Below are positions 22,479 to 37,063 of a DNA stretch of 64,000 nt, one piece after another. The DNA comes from Aulostomus chinensis (Eukaryota > Chordata > Actinopteri > Syngnathiformes > Aulostomidae). The stretch is from NCBI GenBank assembly GCA_037954235.1, contig JBBMOA010000010.1:26052529-26116528 (forward strand), given 5' to 3'. The notes below the pieces were generated by a model, which was given only the letters and a program-made list of their open reading frames with translations, did not search any database and was not told the DNA's origin. Position 1 is the stretch's first letter; the number at the start of each line of letters is the position of its first letter. Made by a program: the position numbers and the translations under genes.

Positions 22479-24609
22479 CTAAAAGAACAAAAAACCAGCA
22501 GAAAAAAGCCCAAATACAAAGACTCTGTTCTTGATTATCTTATGGAACTACCACCTCGACCTTGGATGGCTATGACATTATGGATGAAAATCAAATCCTA
22601 GAATGAGAGAATGACAACTCCCTCCTCTTCTTGCTCATCTGATTTGTCTTTTCACGACAGAAGAAGGATCTGATAAATGCTCATCCTCGACTGTTCGGGT
22701 ATCTCGAAGCACGACAGATCTCCACTGCGGCCGTTTTTATAAACGCAACAGGCAACAAGAGAAGTTAGCTGCCAGCATGTATAGCCGCGCGCTCTCCTGC
22801 TTGTATGGAGCCGTTTGTATTTAGACTGTTGCATGCTGGGATTGCCCGGCATCAGTTATTGGAGCATAACCGTCCTCTCTGCTGTTCTCCATGTCAGTCA
22901 TACGGGGGAGTGTTATGCACATTCAGGGGTATTGGCTAATGTAAAGGGAAATCAGCGTGTGCAATGGAGTCCCTCCTACCGTCCATATTCTACAGGAAAC
23001 ATGTAAACACAAAGCTTCTCCCTGGTTATTCATATACTGCATTTTCATGCAGATGTTTCACATCTCATAAAAAAAATGATGTCTTCACAACCTCAGAACC
23101 TGTTTTGACATTTGGTTGCACATTACGTGCAGCTGCTGAGAATCGCAATTCTCATGCTGGTGTTATTTGCTCCCTTAATTTGAGCAGCAAATGAACTATG
23201 TGAATTAATGGCTAAATTAACGTTTTTTTATCCCATAAATGCAAAAACATATATCACCGCAAACTGTTAAATGCTCCATGAATCATGCAAAATGGTACCG
23301 TGAGGAGAGAAATGAGCCAAATATGTACATATTTAACAACGTATTAAGGTAGTAAATGTTTCCAACGGAAGAAATAAAAAGGAAAAGTATATTGATCCTG
23401 CAGTGCTTGAGTTTCATCTTGTTTGCCAGTTTTGTGACTTTAGAGGAGCAAAGAGAATTTTGAGTGCCTCAGAGAGCTGTATTAAAGATTGGGCCGTGAG
23501 CATAGAGTGTGTGTAGCACATAAAAATATCCTCTCCCCTTTGACTTTTTGTTCATTATTTTGTGCTTCACTTGATTTTCCAAAAGAACTAACTTTTGGTT
23601 TTTCTGTCAGATCAGATCAGATCAAAAAAGCTCAATGTAGATTCTTACACCAACCAAATGGGAACAAAAATGATAAAAAAAAAACAAAACAAATACAAAT
23701 ATTTCATTCATGTATGTTTTGTCCAAGCTGAATGTAGTTTTGTGTTTCTGGTATGATACTCATCTGTATCCAGTGAACTTCAGTCATCATGCAGCGCTAA
23801 ATTTTCAAGTTTTAATTAGTTTTTGTGTTTCCGCCGTATTTGTTTGCTGAAATCAGTCAGTCACGCAAATAAGATCACCGACGACACAGATTCTGCTCTG
23901 CTCCTTTACTGCAGTGAACGTACGTGTCCATTAAAGCCACGATTGGTACCAACTAATCCTTCCTGGGGTTTCCTCAATTCGTGGGCAGAGAGAGGCTTTT
24001 ATTGTGAAGGAACTAAAGTACAACGGTGGCAAGGTTCGCTGATATTGGAGCTGAAACAATTACATCTCTGACAAAGTAGAGTGGATCGATGAAGCCCTCT
24101 TAAGAGCAATTATGAAGTTTCAGCAGCCGGAATGAAAGAGCAGGTAAAAAAAGAAGATGGTGGAAGACTCCATTTAGCAGTTTTGGATTTTTGGTTTGTG
24201 AGTGAAAATAGAAGCAGGAGCGCAGGTGTGGCGGACAGATGAAAAGGTCAGCAGTCCCGCTGATGTTCAGAGGGCAGCAGCTCCGGTCACTGCTGCTTCA
24301 CTGTTTGTGGATCTGTATCTGCACATCATACCAATAATCCGACAAGAGAAGCTGAGTCCCTCGCTGGGTGAAATGATTTTTTTTTTTTAAAAGGTAACTA
24401 AACAGCAGTTTAGTGGTTGATGTTTTTTGTTTTTTTTTATATTGATGTCAGTGCTGAAGGCCTGCTCCAAAAACGATTGATGTAAAAGAAGAAAAAAAAA
24501 TTCAGTTGTAACACAAACACACATTTATCCGCCTAAGATTGGCATATGGATGATTTATGACAGCCATGATCGGATTAGTATCACTATGAGCATGAGTCAA
24601 ACCACAATG

Positions 24610-24612
<3 letters not shown>
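22479..24612. other. non-coding sequence, no gene recognised
   Basis: Unique-looking, AT-rich; a triple GATCA repeat near 23612 and A/T runs are the only simple features seen. Confidence 0.55.
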
Positions 24613-24662
<50 letters not shown>

Positions 24663-24669
24663 GTGTGTG
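24613..24669. repeat. (TG)n microsatellite
   Basis: TG run of about 24 uninterrupted units (24613-24660) followed by a TTGTGTGTG extension. Confidence 0.97.
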
Positions 24670-26404
24670 ATTTCTGCACAATTTGAGCACATTTTTCAGC
24701 ACGAAGAACAACAGGAAATATTCCTTAGACATACCAAACTACAGCCAAAGGAAGTGTGAGAAATTTTAAATACAAATGTTGAAAAATATTTGCCAACAAT
24801 TACTGTTGTTAGAACAAGGCAACCAAGGGCATGAATAAATTTGCAAACTGTTTAATAATTGTCATGTTTCGTCTTGCTCTGCCAAAACAAATCAGACGCA
24901 CATATGCATCATAGACAGCTGCGCAGTTGCACAACAAATAATTTGTCTTCAAACTGCCATCTGATATGAGCGCGGTGTCACTCCTGACTCCTCCAATACT
25001 GGTGCTTGTTGAGTGGTTACAGGGGCGAAATTGTGATGCTGGAACCTCAGGCTTCAGTTTTGAATGTGCAGGGTTGATTTCAAACAACCCAGATCACCGT
25101 GAAATACTTCAAATGGTCACAAACTTGATCTCAGCCTCTTTAACCACATTAGGGGATGTTGGTCACGACAAGATAAAAATGTAAATTAGGATTCTTTCCT
25201 GGAATCCTGGTTCAAGAATGTTGAACACTAGGTTGCAGTTCATGCTGATTTATATTTTACAGAACTTTATTTTATCATTATTCAGCGTCAACAGCTTCTT
25301 GAACTGAAATTCCCTGTTTGAAAATAAGGTTTGATACCGATTAGTTCTGGTTAGATGTAGGCCCAAAGTACTAATGTTAGGAAAACGTCAGTGTTGGGTT
25401 CAACTTGTGATGCGCAGTGCTGTAAATGGACTCCAATACCCATCATTCACTCCAAAGGTCTGAGTTAAAAACAACCGGTTGTGTTTATTTTGAAATGCAC
25501 TTTTATCAGCGGGACCACAACAGTCGATCCTTCCTCTCCTGCTGTAAAGTCCAGTGTTCAGCTCAACCAGGGAACTTGTGCATCCTCCACGAAAAAAGCT
25601 CTTAATTGATTTACATTTGCACTGTTCCCATGGCGCCGTCAAACAATTCTAACTCATTCTTCTCTCCTCCTTTAGTGTCATCATGCACTTTACTTTACAA
25701 CGGATTTTCAACGTGAGAGTGTTTTCTTTCATTTACACCTTTCCAACACAGAGTTTTAATGATGACAACAAAAGATAATTAACCTTAAAGAGGTAATAAT
25801 TGACAACCGAACAGGCAGCTGTTGGATCTTCGTGAGCCTGCATGTTGTTGCACTAAACTGTCACTTCCCAACCCTGTTTTCCTTTTACTAATATCGCTTC
25901 AGTCAGAATGGGTGACGTCCTTAGATTGCGGCAAGCTTTCAACAAGTTGTTGCAAAAGTCATGAGTAAAAATTAATGTTTAGATTATACGCAGTCCTGAA
26001 ACTTGTCATTCAGATTTTTTTTTATTTTAGATGCACATTTGAAGCCATTGTAGCTGTGTTGATACATATGCGCTATGCTTTTACAGGCTAGCAGTCTATG
26101 TACGTGCTACTATTTCGGCACGATATGTATATCTGTCTTTGACATTTATTAATAAGTCTAATATTTCTTGCCGTTATTCACTGGTTTTGAAAATACTCAA
26201 CTTTGTCATGAATTTTCCTGGAGAATCTCCCAAGATTGTGCCATCTGCTACGCAAATCTCACAAAGTCACCTGCGCGAATAGCAGACGAGAGATTTCGAT
26301 GCGATTCAAGACGGCCAGAATTCCTTTGAAATGGCGTGAAAGTAAAGTTTGCTGAAAACGTGCGTTTAAAACACCTTGATTAGCTGTACGATGCTCCCGC
26401 TCAC
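24670..26404. other. non-coding sequence, no gene recognised
   Basis: No repeat family or gene identified. Open frames of 72-92 codons at 24809-25184 overlap on both strands and have no recognised domain. Confidence 0.55.
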
Positions 26405-26479
26405 CTGTGGCGATCAGTGCCTGCTGCACCTCAGTTTGATCTCTGGGAGTGAGGACAGGTTGCTGGTCCTGATGCGTGA
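26405..26479 (-). other. candidate symmetric exon (75 bp), gene unknown
   Basis: On the minus strand an acceptor TAACTCTCCCAG ends at 26480 and a strong donor ACAG|GTGAGC begins at 26404. Only one frame is open across the 75 bases; it reads THQDQQPVLTPRDQTEVQQA followed by LIAT. Two bases complete a codon at the start and one is left at the end, so the exon is phase 1-1 and could be skipped without changing frame. The peptide is hydrophilic with a Gln-rich part and I do not recognise it. The open frame extends beyond both splice sites (26259-26510), so an unspliced chance frame is the main alternative. Confidence 0.28.
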
Positions 26480-29400
26480 CTGGGAGAGTTACTATGCACC
26501 CATTTGTCATTCTCCAGCATTCAAAGGGGATTAATATTTCGAATGTACCCTTTCAGCCAAGACTCTGCTGAGGCACCAGCTTTGCCATCTTGTACAATTT
26601 ATTGTCTCTAGATTTGCATGTCATTTAAGACAGTATGACAGCTCTTCTGAAAGGATGTTGGTGACATTCTGCTCCGTCTATTATGTTTCTATTACGTTTC
26701 TGTCAATTCCTCATGTTCATTACCTTTATCCCACCATTCCGAATCCATACAATGCTGCTTTTTTGGTTTGTTTGTTTTTTTGTGAATTGAGAACATACAG
26801 AGGCAAGCTCTTGCATCAAGCCCATCTGTCAATTCAACAAAGCCTTTTGAATGTTCTCTCCGTTTGTACATTGGAGTTGTAGACAAAGGCAGGATATTCC
26901 TCGTGATAATGTCTCCTGTTTGATTTATAATGAGTGAATTTGCAGAGGAGTAATCTACTTTTAAGGCGCTCAGGGCTGAGGGGGAGCCGTGTGATCGCAA
27001 AGAAGCCCACCTCCAGACTACAGAGCCGTCATTAATCACACCCGTGGCTGACAGTCCAATGCTGCACCTACTCCCCCCTTTATACCCCATTTTAGGATAT
27101 TTATGTTGATTCTCTGTAATAGTTCCCTCCCATCTACTTCTTTCCTGTCATTAATTAAAAGCATGTAATAATTTCAAGCCGAGGCACTCTTAAAAGCATG
27201 CAGGCTAATTTCCCCATTGGGCTCATCTCTTTTTGTTGGGAAAACTGTCTGTTACAAGGGGCGACATGCCACTGCATACTGCACTTTTAATTTGACTCTG
27301 GACAAGATGACTACTTCTGTGGGGGTGGAACTGGAGTTCTTTAGTGGTGGTTAAGGGACTTCTTTGCTTTGTTGTGGTCCCGGTTTAAGCGCATTCAACA
27401 CACATAGTCATCACCGGGGTTGCAGCCGCTAATCTTAGGAGAAGTGTGACTTACTCTGCTGAGATGAGCAGTATCTGACTGTGACAGTGTGTGGTGTTAG
27501 ACAAGGGATGCCAGAGTGTCATTTTTATAAGAGCACTGTCACAAGAAGGCAGTTAAGAGCCACTAACGGTGAGGTATGTAGATTATTCCAACATTTAACT
27601 CTTTTGTTATGAAAGGTTATTGATCATTGAGTGCTGTGAGTTCCAGCAAAGACCAATCTTGAAAGAAACTGGATTGTTTTTTTTTAGGATAGGATATTTT
27701 TCATGCAAGGTGCAGGTTGCTTTCATAAAATGGCTGAAAGCACTGCCTGTTAGAAGAGAGCTCCATTAGTGCTACACCTACACGGTTCTTTTCTCAGACA
27801 TACAAGTTGTATCATTTATAGATTCTGCCATTCTTTGCATATGCAGCAGCTCCTGTAGAATCTACAGCAGGAAAAGTCAAAGATGGTTTCTTTCCTCAAA
27901 GTCCCCAGCCTTTTAACATTGCTGTCAGTGTCTGGCATAGACTCCTAATTCTATGGCAGACAGATGCCAACTTTAATCTCTTTTTAGTCTCCATCAGAGG
28001 GGGTACTGTTGGCTGAGATCATACAATCAAAGAGAGCTTCAAAGTTGGTCTCATGGGGATTTGACAAGCAGAATATCCAAGCCACATATGCACCTTCTGA
28101 TCAACTCTATGGGTTAATATTGGAATGGAGAATGCCTTTAACTTCAGTTACGATTCCGTGAAAGGTGATCTGCTTGGGTTTTTAATTAATTTCTAATAGA
28201 AGCTGAAGTTTAGTGAGGCGCAGGAGCGGCGTTGAGACATTCTTCCTGTCTAAGTAGATGCTGTTGTGTTGTAGGTGGAGGATGTGTGCCCTCAGGCTGA
28301 GCATTATAATCATCAAACAAAACACAAAATATACTCACAGCTGGCCATTCTCCAGGAGTTTTGAGGGCACTGTGTGAAACTATGTGTATGGTCTGGTTTG
28401 AGTGGGGGGAACCCACCACACAACAATCAGGAGAACGGTTCAGATCTGTTGAGTGTTCAGTCCATTCCAACCCAACAGTAATTTATCAGACATGAGAGTC
28501 AACATCAGGCCATGCCACTGAGCAGACAAAGCAGCACAGTTCTCTCTGTGTGCTTTGTGTTGCTCTCACATTTGATTTTATTGTAAATCCATTTGACCCA
28601 AGGTGTGCGCTTGTAATACTTGTGTTAACAGACGGAACACATCTCATAGTGATGTGAATGGCTTCACTTTGCCTCAATTGACTGACTGCTGCATGACACA
28701 CACAGACGTGAAAGGGTGCTTTATAATGTCTGCGTCACATTCAGAGGGTCATGAGGAAAGTTCAGACCTCAGTGCTATGATGGAAAACAGCTTGTACGTA
28801 TCGTTAATGATTCCAGCTCACCGAGGTCTCGCTGTCATGCTTGGAAATCAGAACTAGGTTATGTTAATAAAAAAAACCTATATATTGACATGTAACAGTC
28901 ACATGACATAAACTGTCACTGTCAATAAATGATTTCTTGAAAAAAAGAGGGGAAATGTGAGAACTTTTTTTTTTTTTACACAACAAACTGTTGTATGTTA
29001 GGTTTAGGACCGATTATATTTTGGTTATATTGCAGTGCATCCAACCTGATTGACTGATAAGTTGTTTATTTAAGTGTCATACACCGTTAAGGTGACCAGC
29101 AATTATATAGGGTTAGATTTGAGACATACAATACACGCCCCTCTAGTCTCAAGAGCTGAGCACTTTAGCAGGAGAAAAACTTTCTAATTTTGCAACAGAA
29201 ACGTCCAACTGTATTCCGTAAGAACCAGCCCATCAAATGACCTTCAGACTACCCGAGCAAACGATGCTTCTTTGACTAAATTATAGATGATTCCTCAGGG
29301 ATAGATACACGGAAGAGTGAGACGCAAACATGAAATTGATGTTCTGTAACCGTAACACCAAACACTACACATAAGCACAGCTCTTCAGGAGTTCCTGCCT

Positions 29401-31121
29401 ATCCATCTTTCTATCTACCTAGCTATCAATCTACCTATACAAAGATCTCTGCTCAGTCTTTAAATGCATACATACATACGGTGCTGTGACGTAATCTTCC
29501 TTCTTTGGAACATAGTTCCTGAGCTTTTTTTTAATGTTTTTTGTTGTAAACTCAGTATCGGTGTCATATCTTGCACTTGCAGCAAATTATGGCTAAATAT
29601 AAAACCCTGAGACGGATAGAAGGAGTATGCACGTAATGCCACGAGCCAGTCATAAAGTTTCTATTATCTATTCTCTACCTGAGAAAGGTGAATCTTTCTT
29701 GACCTTCAATTTCTTTTTACTTTGGTGAGGCTGCACTCCAAATAATTTATAGGATATATTGTACTGATTCATACAACTTTAACTAGGGTAGTTGGTGACA
29801 CGATCAATAATGACCTTTACCGCTGCTGTATCTGGTCTGCATTAAAACCTGTCTCACCGTGGCAATGCAGTAGATAATACAATTGGAGTCAATTTAGTCA
29901 TCGCCTGAACCTGCATAAGCAATGGTCAGCGTGTGTGCATACATGGTGGAAATCGATCAGAGATCAGTTGATGGACTGTTGAGGAACAATTGAGATTTCC
30001 ATTCAGGTCGAAACACATATTTGATGGTTCCAGCTGTATTTTGTTGTCTCGCATCACAACAAATTGAATATTGTGGGGTTTGACACTGAGAAATCAAGAC
30101 ATTTAAAGCCACCTCGTGTTGTAGGATGAGGTGATAAGCAATTAATTGATTGAACAGAATAGATGATACTCTCATACTCGGGTAGCTAATGGTCTGTGCA
30201 GGCAGCTCTTATTGTTCCTCACACACGAGACCAGAAATTCACTAAATGATCATTTAAAAGCCAGATTGCTTTTTCAATCAGCTTACAGTGACACTCATTT
30301 TCTCCTTCTTCTGCCAAACATGTTTTCCATCCCTTCTAGTTGTCTCTGTTTACCATTTCTTGCTTATGGAAGTTCATTTAAATGCATCTGTTAAACGGTA
30401 AATTCAGCACATGGCCATTATATTCCTTTCATTTTGTCTCCCTTGCATTTAAATGCAGTTGGAACTGGAGGCTGATCTGAAGAGTCTTCTCTGTTGTGCG
30501 TTCATGCCCTTGCAGGTAAAGTTCATGTGCTTGTTACTGCCATCTGAGACTTGAGAATCTCTTTGAAGAAAGTTACTGATGCGGCCCTTTTCAAAACATC
30601 CCTTCCTGTTAATTGTTTGTCTACCTTCTTGGATCCTTTCATTTCTTGTGAAAAGTTGTTTCAAGTTATCTCAGCTCTGATGTGGTGCCAATGTGCTACC
30701 AACGTGCTAAGAACTCCTTGTGAGGGAAAACCTTTTTACATAGCTCATAAAGGTGAGCGGTCCAAGTGCTGCATTCCAGACTGAGTGCTGTTGGAGTCAG
30801 CTGAAAGCACTGAAGCGCTCTTTCACTTGACCAAAAGCACACAGAGTCTCAGGAGAAGTAAGTCAATGAGGACAGGCACTTGGTCTCTCTCCTTCATTAG
30901 GGTGAACCAGCAAAGTAATGACCCAAGCAGCCACTTTTTCAAAGTTTGAAAGACGAAAGGAAGTGGAGTCTCATCTTTTTTTTTTTTTTGTCGGGATGCA
31001 CATCATGTGTGTAATCATTTAATTTCACTTTTTTCTTTTTTTTTTTTTTGCATTTTTAAAAGAAGTTCCTGTTCGTTTTCATGTCAAAGTTCTCATCCAG
31101 CCACTGAGCCACTGGATTAAC
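26480..31121. other. repeat-poor non-coding sequence, no gene recognised
   Basis: About 4.6 kb with very few simple repeats apart from T runs near 28966, 30979 and 31040 and an imperfect TCTA-type run near 29405-29445. Such repeat-poor stretches sometimes hold conserved regulatory elements; 27090-27300 looks compositionally like one, but this cannot be tested without other genomes. Confidence 0.5.
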
Positions 31122-31133
31122 ATCAGAAAACCA

Positions 31134-31508
31134 TCCATCCATCCATCCATTTTCTACTCCTTATTCTGAGGGTGGGGGGGCGGGGGGCTGAAGCCTATCT
31201 CAGCAGCCTTCAGGCAAGAGGCGGGGTTCCTCTGGATGGGTCACCAGTCCATCGCAGGGCCAACACATATAGACAGACAACCATTCACTCTCACAGCCAC
31301 ACCTACGGTCAATTTAGAGTCTGGATTAACCTCGTCCCCTCTTGATGTCTTTGGCCTGTGGGAGAAAGCCGGAGTACCAGAGAGAACCCACGCAGGCACA
31401 GGGAGAACATGCAGACACAGAAAGACCCCGTGCTCCAGCCGGGGCTCGAGCCCGGAACCTTCTTGCTGTGAGGCCACAGTGCTGACCACTGCTCCACTGT
31501 GCCGCCTT
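31134..31508 (-). mobile_element. full-length SINE of the tRNA-headed family
   Basis: Read on the minus strand it starts with GGCGGCACAGTGGAGCAGTG, passes AGCAAGAAGGTTCCGGGCTC and ends in a (GGAT)n tail written as CCAT units at the plus-strand left end. Imperfect flanking repeats ATCAGAAAACCA (31122-31133) and ATCCGATAACCA (31509-31520) agree at 10 of 12 positions and are a plausible aged target duplication. The B box has changed to GGCTCGAGCCC. Several apparent minus-strand frames of 60-135 codons across it are translations of the repeat, not genes. Confidence 0.9.
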
Positions 31509-31520
31509 ATCCGATAACCA

Positions 31521-34500
31521 TAAAATAGAATCAGTGTGTTTAGAGCCCGCATCAAAAATGGCAGGTACAGCAGACTTGTTGTTAAGTCTTGAGGTAAATG
31601 TAAGCCTCCAAAATGCAAAACCACCTGGCAAAATCCTTGCTTGTCCACTGTGGAAATTATTAATTCATTTTAAAGTTATATTCCTGTAACTTTTGTGTGT
31701 GTTGGTACAGAACATAGAAAAAATATTTGAAACTAAAACGTGCGATGTGTCTATTTTCTCAAGGATTCTGCATTCTGCACTCTTCTTATTATTTTGACTG
31801 AGGTAGCATCCAGCAGCATCGCAGCACCTGACAAGATGGACACAGGGGGGCGCGTCAGCATTCTTCCGCAACACTGATGAGGCTGCCTGCAGGCCAAGGT
31901 GTCTGCAGACATTTATTTATTTTTAATCTTGCCTTGTGCACACGGGCATTGGCTGATGCAGATTATCTCAATAATCAGCCTGATTAATCGGTCGGCTACC
32001 TCTTAATCATGGCCATAAATAGACTGTATTTATTTGCTATTATTTAATCATCACAATTATAGCTACAGTACTGATTCCCGCACTAATACGTTTAGACTTA
32101 ATGATCGCAACCTTGAACTTTTCCAACTCATATCCTTCACTACTCTTTGATCAAATCTGAAATCTGCAGAACTTCCAGAAAGGAAGATAAGATAATGATA
32201 ATGCAAAGAGGAATGGACCCTCATGGAAAAAAAGGGAAATAAATATAATTTTCCTGCATATCTGATGCGTGTCCCTATTCTCATTCACAAATTAGCATCC
32301 CCGGCCATCACTGGGGGCTCAACTCATCCAAAATGTCCATCTGTTTAGTGTTTGTTACAGTTTGCCTCAAACCCAAATAAAAGTTTTTAAAAAATGAAAC
32401 AAAGACATTATTTGGCTGCCTCTTCTTTAGCTGTAACACTGACTGACTTGTGTGCTTCAGTTGTGTAGACAGTGGGAGTCGCGAGCAGCTGTGACTAGTA
32501 AAAGCTCACAGGGAAGGCTGTAACCCTGCTGGGGCAGGCAATGAAAACAAGAATTTGAAAACTATTAAAGGTTAAACTTGGGATATGCTTACACTTTATT
32601 TGGCTGTAAACATTTTAAGAGGGGTTTGTACACAAGCGTTGAACTCCTTTCAAATGTAGACTAATCATTAACAGCCAGTGTTTGCAATGAGATGAACCGA
32701 TTTGTAGTTGATAGTCGGCAGTACTGTGATAGTTTTGTTTTTTTAATCATTTAAACTGATGTACTTAAGTGTCACTACTGTCAAAACAGAGCATACAATC
32801 TGCTCTTGATTTGAAAAATTGAAAACTCTCAAAAAAAACAGCGCTATTGTATATTTATGAGGCTGTGTACCGAGGGCATCACTGAACTGTGGATTAGGCT
32901 CAGCGACAGGGGTTGTGGTAAACTCTTCCTGTCTGGGTTATCAGTCTTCGACAGCCCACTGCTCTCTGTTGGCTGCTGCCGTCACCGGAGCATGTATCAC
33001 ACACTTGTCAAAGCGCCTCTCATCCACCCACCCTCTCTCCGCTGAACGTCAACACTACAGTCTCACCACACTTATACTTATGTGCTCACAGATACGCTTA
33101 AAGATGTGCATACAAACGAGCACATGCTCACACATGCAGTTTACAGACATCCTAGCCATTATGGTGACAAAACCTGCCCTAACCGGTTCCCGTCTGTAAG
33201 ACATGGCGGGGTGTGTTGTACCATCATCTGTCTTAAACAGATGAATCCGCGGGGTGTCTGAGGGTTTGTCTGCTGGCCACGATGCAGAAATGTTCAGTTT
33301 CAAACCAGTGGTCTCACTCGTGAAGGAGTGAAGGGGGCAACTCTCCAACAAAGGCGATGGGTTAATCATCTCTGCTTGACTGGGTTTAATCCATTAAACC
33401 ACATGTACACCCCTACATAGATGGGCTGGCTCAATCTCCTCACTGATCCCATTTTCTCTGTATACATATCCGTTCTTTCACCCTGGCTCCCTTTTACCCC
33501 CATAATGGGATTAACTCCAATGACACCAATCTGAAATCTCGCTTTAAACTCTGAGTCTTATTTCAATAGTTACTCCCATAAGGGATAAGACATGATTTGG
33601 GTTACATAATAATATTCCTCTCTCGAACTTGAATGTAAATCGTGACAAATTAATGATAAAAGGCTTGGTTTATGATCTCTTTGTGTTCTCCCGGCCTGGT
33701 CAAGATGCATCTAGGAGCATAAAACACAGCTGACACACCGTGTTAATTAATGTGTCTATGTAGAGGACACAGCCACAAATGATGGCTGGTATGAAGCGCG
33801 GCGGAAATTCATACCAACCAAACATAGTCTCAGTGACTTTGGGCTTTTTCACCAAACACTGCATTGTCCAGCTGTTACTTATTTTGGCAATAAAGATAAA
33901 ATAGGTTTACTGCACGCCTGCTCTTACAACACAATACGTTCCCAGTTATTATTGTTGTACCCGCCAATAACTTCTGAAACACAGCTATTAAGCAAGCTTA
34001 TTATGGAGCTCTTTCCCTCTTCATAATAAAGTCAACGGCAAACAATTGACCTTGGTTGAACAAAAACCTTTCCTCTCCTCTCTGCCTCATTCTCATGGCA
34101 CAACAAGACATTACAAAGCTGTTTCACTGCTCTGTCTCTCACTGCTAGCAGAGCCATTAACAATCAACAACTCGTTCTTTTATTTCCTCAATGAATTATC
34201 TCTTGTTCTCTGTGGTCAAAGGCAGTTTAATACAGGGCCATCTCGTTTGAATACATAACACAAAAATGTGCAGTAAAGCATATGGTCGGTGGTGATTACT
34301 GGTGGGGATGCAGCGAACTGTTACAAAACATGTTTGACCTCATTAATATGAATGTGCCTGAAGGCTTTTTCAAGTGGCTTGAAGATGTTGTTTCTTCTTA
34401 GAAGGAGGTATGATTTTTAATCTGTGCTTTGACTGGAATGTGGGAATACACAGCCCCTCATATGCATACGGATGATTGAAAAAGGAAAATATTAAGCATA

Positions 34501-36762
34501 TTTTTCTGACAGTCGGGGCCAGTTGGAGAAACCTTGAAATTGTAGGGAAATTGAATTAATTTTCAGTCTGAACATGGATTTGTGCTGGAGATGTCAACAC
34601 TAAATTGAGAGATAATAAATTGCAGAGTTACGTTATTTTGCAGTGCAACAAAACCAAGGACAATAGAAGCAGTTCATTGGGTTGAGTACCCTAAAAGATG
34701 CGGTACCGCTACACATGCAGCCACTCTACATCGTCAGTGTGGTATTGTTAAGAGGCCTCGATAATTTCACTCCACCTTCAGTCATGGCTTGCCATTACTG
34801 AGGAACACTATGGAATATATTATTTAGATGCAATGCTCTGTTGCACAATATCATTTGCGCTCATAATGACATCAGACTCACACTCCCTGCTAATAATGTT
34901 CCTAATGTTCCTCTAATCTGTTAGCCTCAATTTGAAAGGCCCTCTGGTTCGTCTGTAAAGTTTGACGCATTCTAGCCTCCGTGACGGACCCCCTGTTATT
35001 TCCTTAGCTCTTGAGTACCTTTAGATGCTCAGACATATGAAAGTTATTAAAGACTGCGAGGGGCAGTTGCAATCGCAGCTTTAACGGTTTGTTTTTTTGC
35101 AAAATAGAAATCAAAAGCAAAAAGCCGGTCGCTACATGATGACAACAAAAAAACGGACTCATTTTTCACTCCAAAAAAGGAAATGCTCAGGGATTGGCTC
35201 ACTTGCTACTATCTGCATGTAGCAGCCTGATAGCAGAGGTACTGAATGGACTTGGAAATCGGCTTGTCTTGAGGGAAAAAAAACAAAAAACGAAGCTTTT
35301 AAATGGTAAAATGTTTAGTTTCCCCTTCTCTTTGACAAAAAAATGCGCTCAGGCCTCTTTAAGACTAATATTGTACTTTTGAGGTATAACAGATGTACCT
35401 CTGAGGGAACATTCTTAAAAAGTGTACCAGTACTAAAAGCTAGCTCGGAATTCTCAGAACAGAAATCATGTCAGAGGTGAAAAGAATCAGAAGAGAACTT
35501 TTATGGAGGAAACTTCGAAGAGAAATGAGACCCTTAGCGACTGTTTGTCAGTGTGACTCCACATTTTCAATCCACAGTCACAGTAATGAGATCAGTCGAA
35601 AGTATGACTGGACATGTTTGCTCATCTCTGGCCAGTTGCTTTACTTCACATCGCAATTCAACCATTGCGCAGCACTCGGCCAGTTACCGTTTAACGGAGG
35701 CCGCTGCTGCTCAGCAAATCACACAGTGTTGCTTTAGTGCAGCGTCAGGTGGATCGCCGTATCATCTCATTCCCCCTTCGTGACGAACAATTTTGCCTGC
35801 TGAAATAACAACTTCCACTTTCTGATTTTTATCAGCCTTTGCTTGCTAGTTAATTGAGCTTACGTGAGCACCATGATCAAGTTGAAAGATGTATTCCCAG
35901 GCGAATTTTTGTTGACGGCACAATGCCCGATTGAAGAGACACCAGATTGCTCTGAATGTTGATAACAACGAAAAGTCTGTATCACCTTGTGCTCTCATAT
36001 GGCGTTCTTTCTAAAAAGGTCATGTAAGTTTTGTCCAAATCTATTTATTGACAAAGGCTTTTATTTTCACTGGGTTATAAAAGAATCTCTTGTTGTTGAG
36101 TCAAAGCATTTTTCTCAAATCGTGGATAAATGCACACTTTTTTTTACAGGCTATTAGATTAAATGCAAATACAAGTGTCAGTAAGCTACTGATAAATTGT
36201 TGCACGGAAACGTATCAAGACTGCGTTTGCTGTTATGAATAATTGGTCAATAAATGGATTGTGGTCCAGATGTCACAGCTACAAGGACAAAGCTTTGGTG
36301 TTCCAAGCTAGAGACATTTTTCACAACTTGGCAACTGAACTCCGTAATAGCTTGCAAGGGATCTATAAAGCATCAGTACAGTAAATGATTTATTAATGGC
36401 CTATAATCCCAATAGTCACACATAAAAACTCTTCATTAGGGCCGTTTTACTAGAACGTAGGAAATTGATTGCTAACCCTTCTGATAATCAAATAATCATG
36501 TGAGAGCATCACTCTTACAAAGGTAATATCTTTCAGTTGTGGCATGAAAGTCGGTACAGTATGGGATATTTAAGGGGGCCACCTTGGGATTTTTTTAAAT
36601 TGGTAATCTTTAATTAAAGTAGTAATTATTACAGTCCTGTATGAATTGTATACTTTATACTGCTCAAAATATTTTCCCCCTCTCTGCTGGTGAACACTCA
36701 GACTTCACTTGCTCTGTAAGGTGTCATATTTTGCCTGACAGTTTGTTTGCAATTATCTTGGT
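31521..36762. other. non-coding sequence, no gene recognised
   Basis: More than 5 kb without a recognised repeat except short A/T runs. 34260-34980 is low-repeat sequence of the type that often proves conserved, but that is only an impression. Open frames such as minus 33055-33369 have no recognised domain. Confidence 0.5.
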
Positions 36763-36777
36763 GGGGGGGGGGGGGGG
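36763..36777 (+). repeat. G homopolymer (15)
   Basis: Direct reading. Confidence 0.85.
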
Positions 36778-37026
36778 TGTTGGACTGCAGCAGTCCCACT
36801 TTAATCTGACCTCTCTACCTTTAACTGCACTTGGGCAGAAATTGGTGTTGACAACATTTGGTCACTTATACAGGATCATTCTTTTCTGCAGACGCAGTCC
36901 CATATTTTTTTCTTGCATGTCTTAAAACTGACCCAGTTATACAAGGTACAAAAGCATTGAAAGTAAAAAAAAAAATAAATAAATACAGATATTTGATGGC
37001 AGATGTGGGAAAACAACAAAGAAGCA

Positions 37027-37027
<1 letters not shown>

Positions 37028-37063
<36 letters not shown>

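Noticed and set aside
31241..31648. 135-codon minus frame and companions
   Set aside because: They lie across the SINE at 31134-31508; similar peptides appear at 20047, 46041, 48209 and 62328 because the same repeat is translated.
31910..32005. ATAATCAGCCTGATTAATCGG-like text resembling ends of the 39144 transposon family
   Set aside because: Similarity is limited to about 20 bases of AATCGG-type words; no terminal repeats or duplication could be found.
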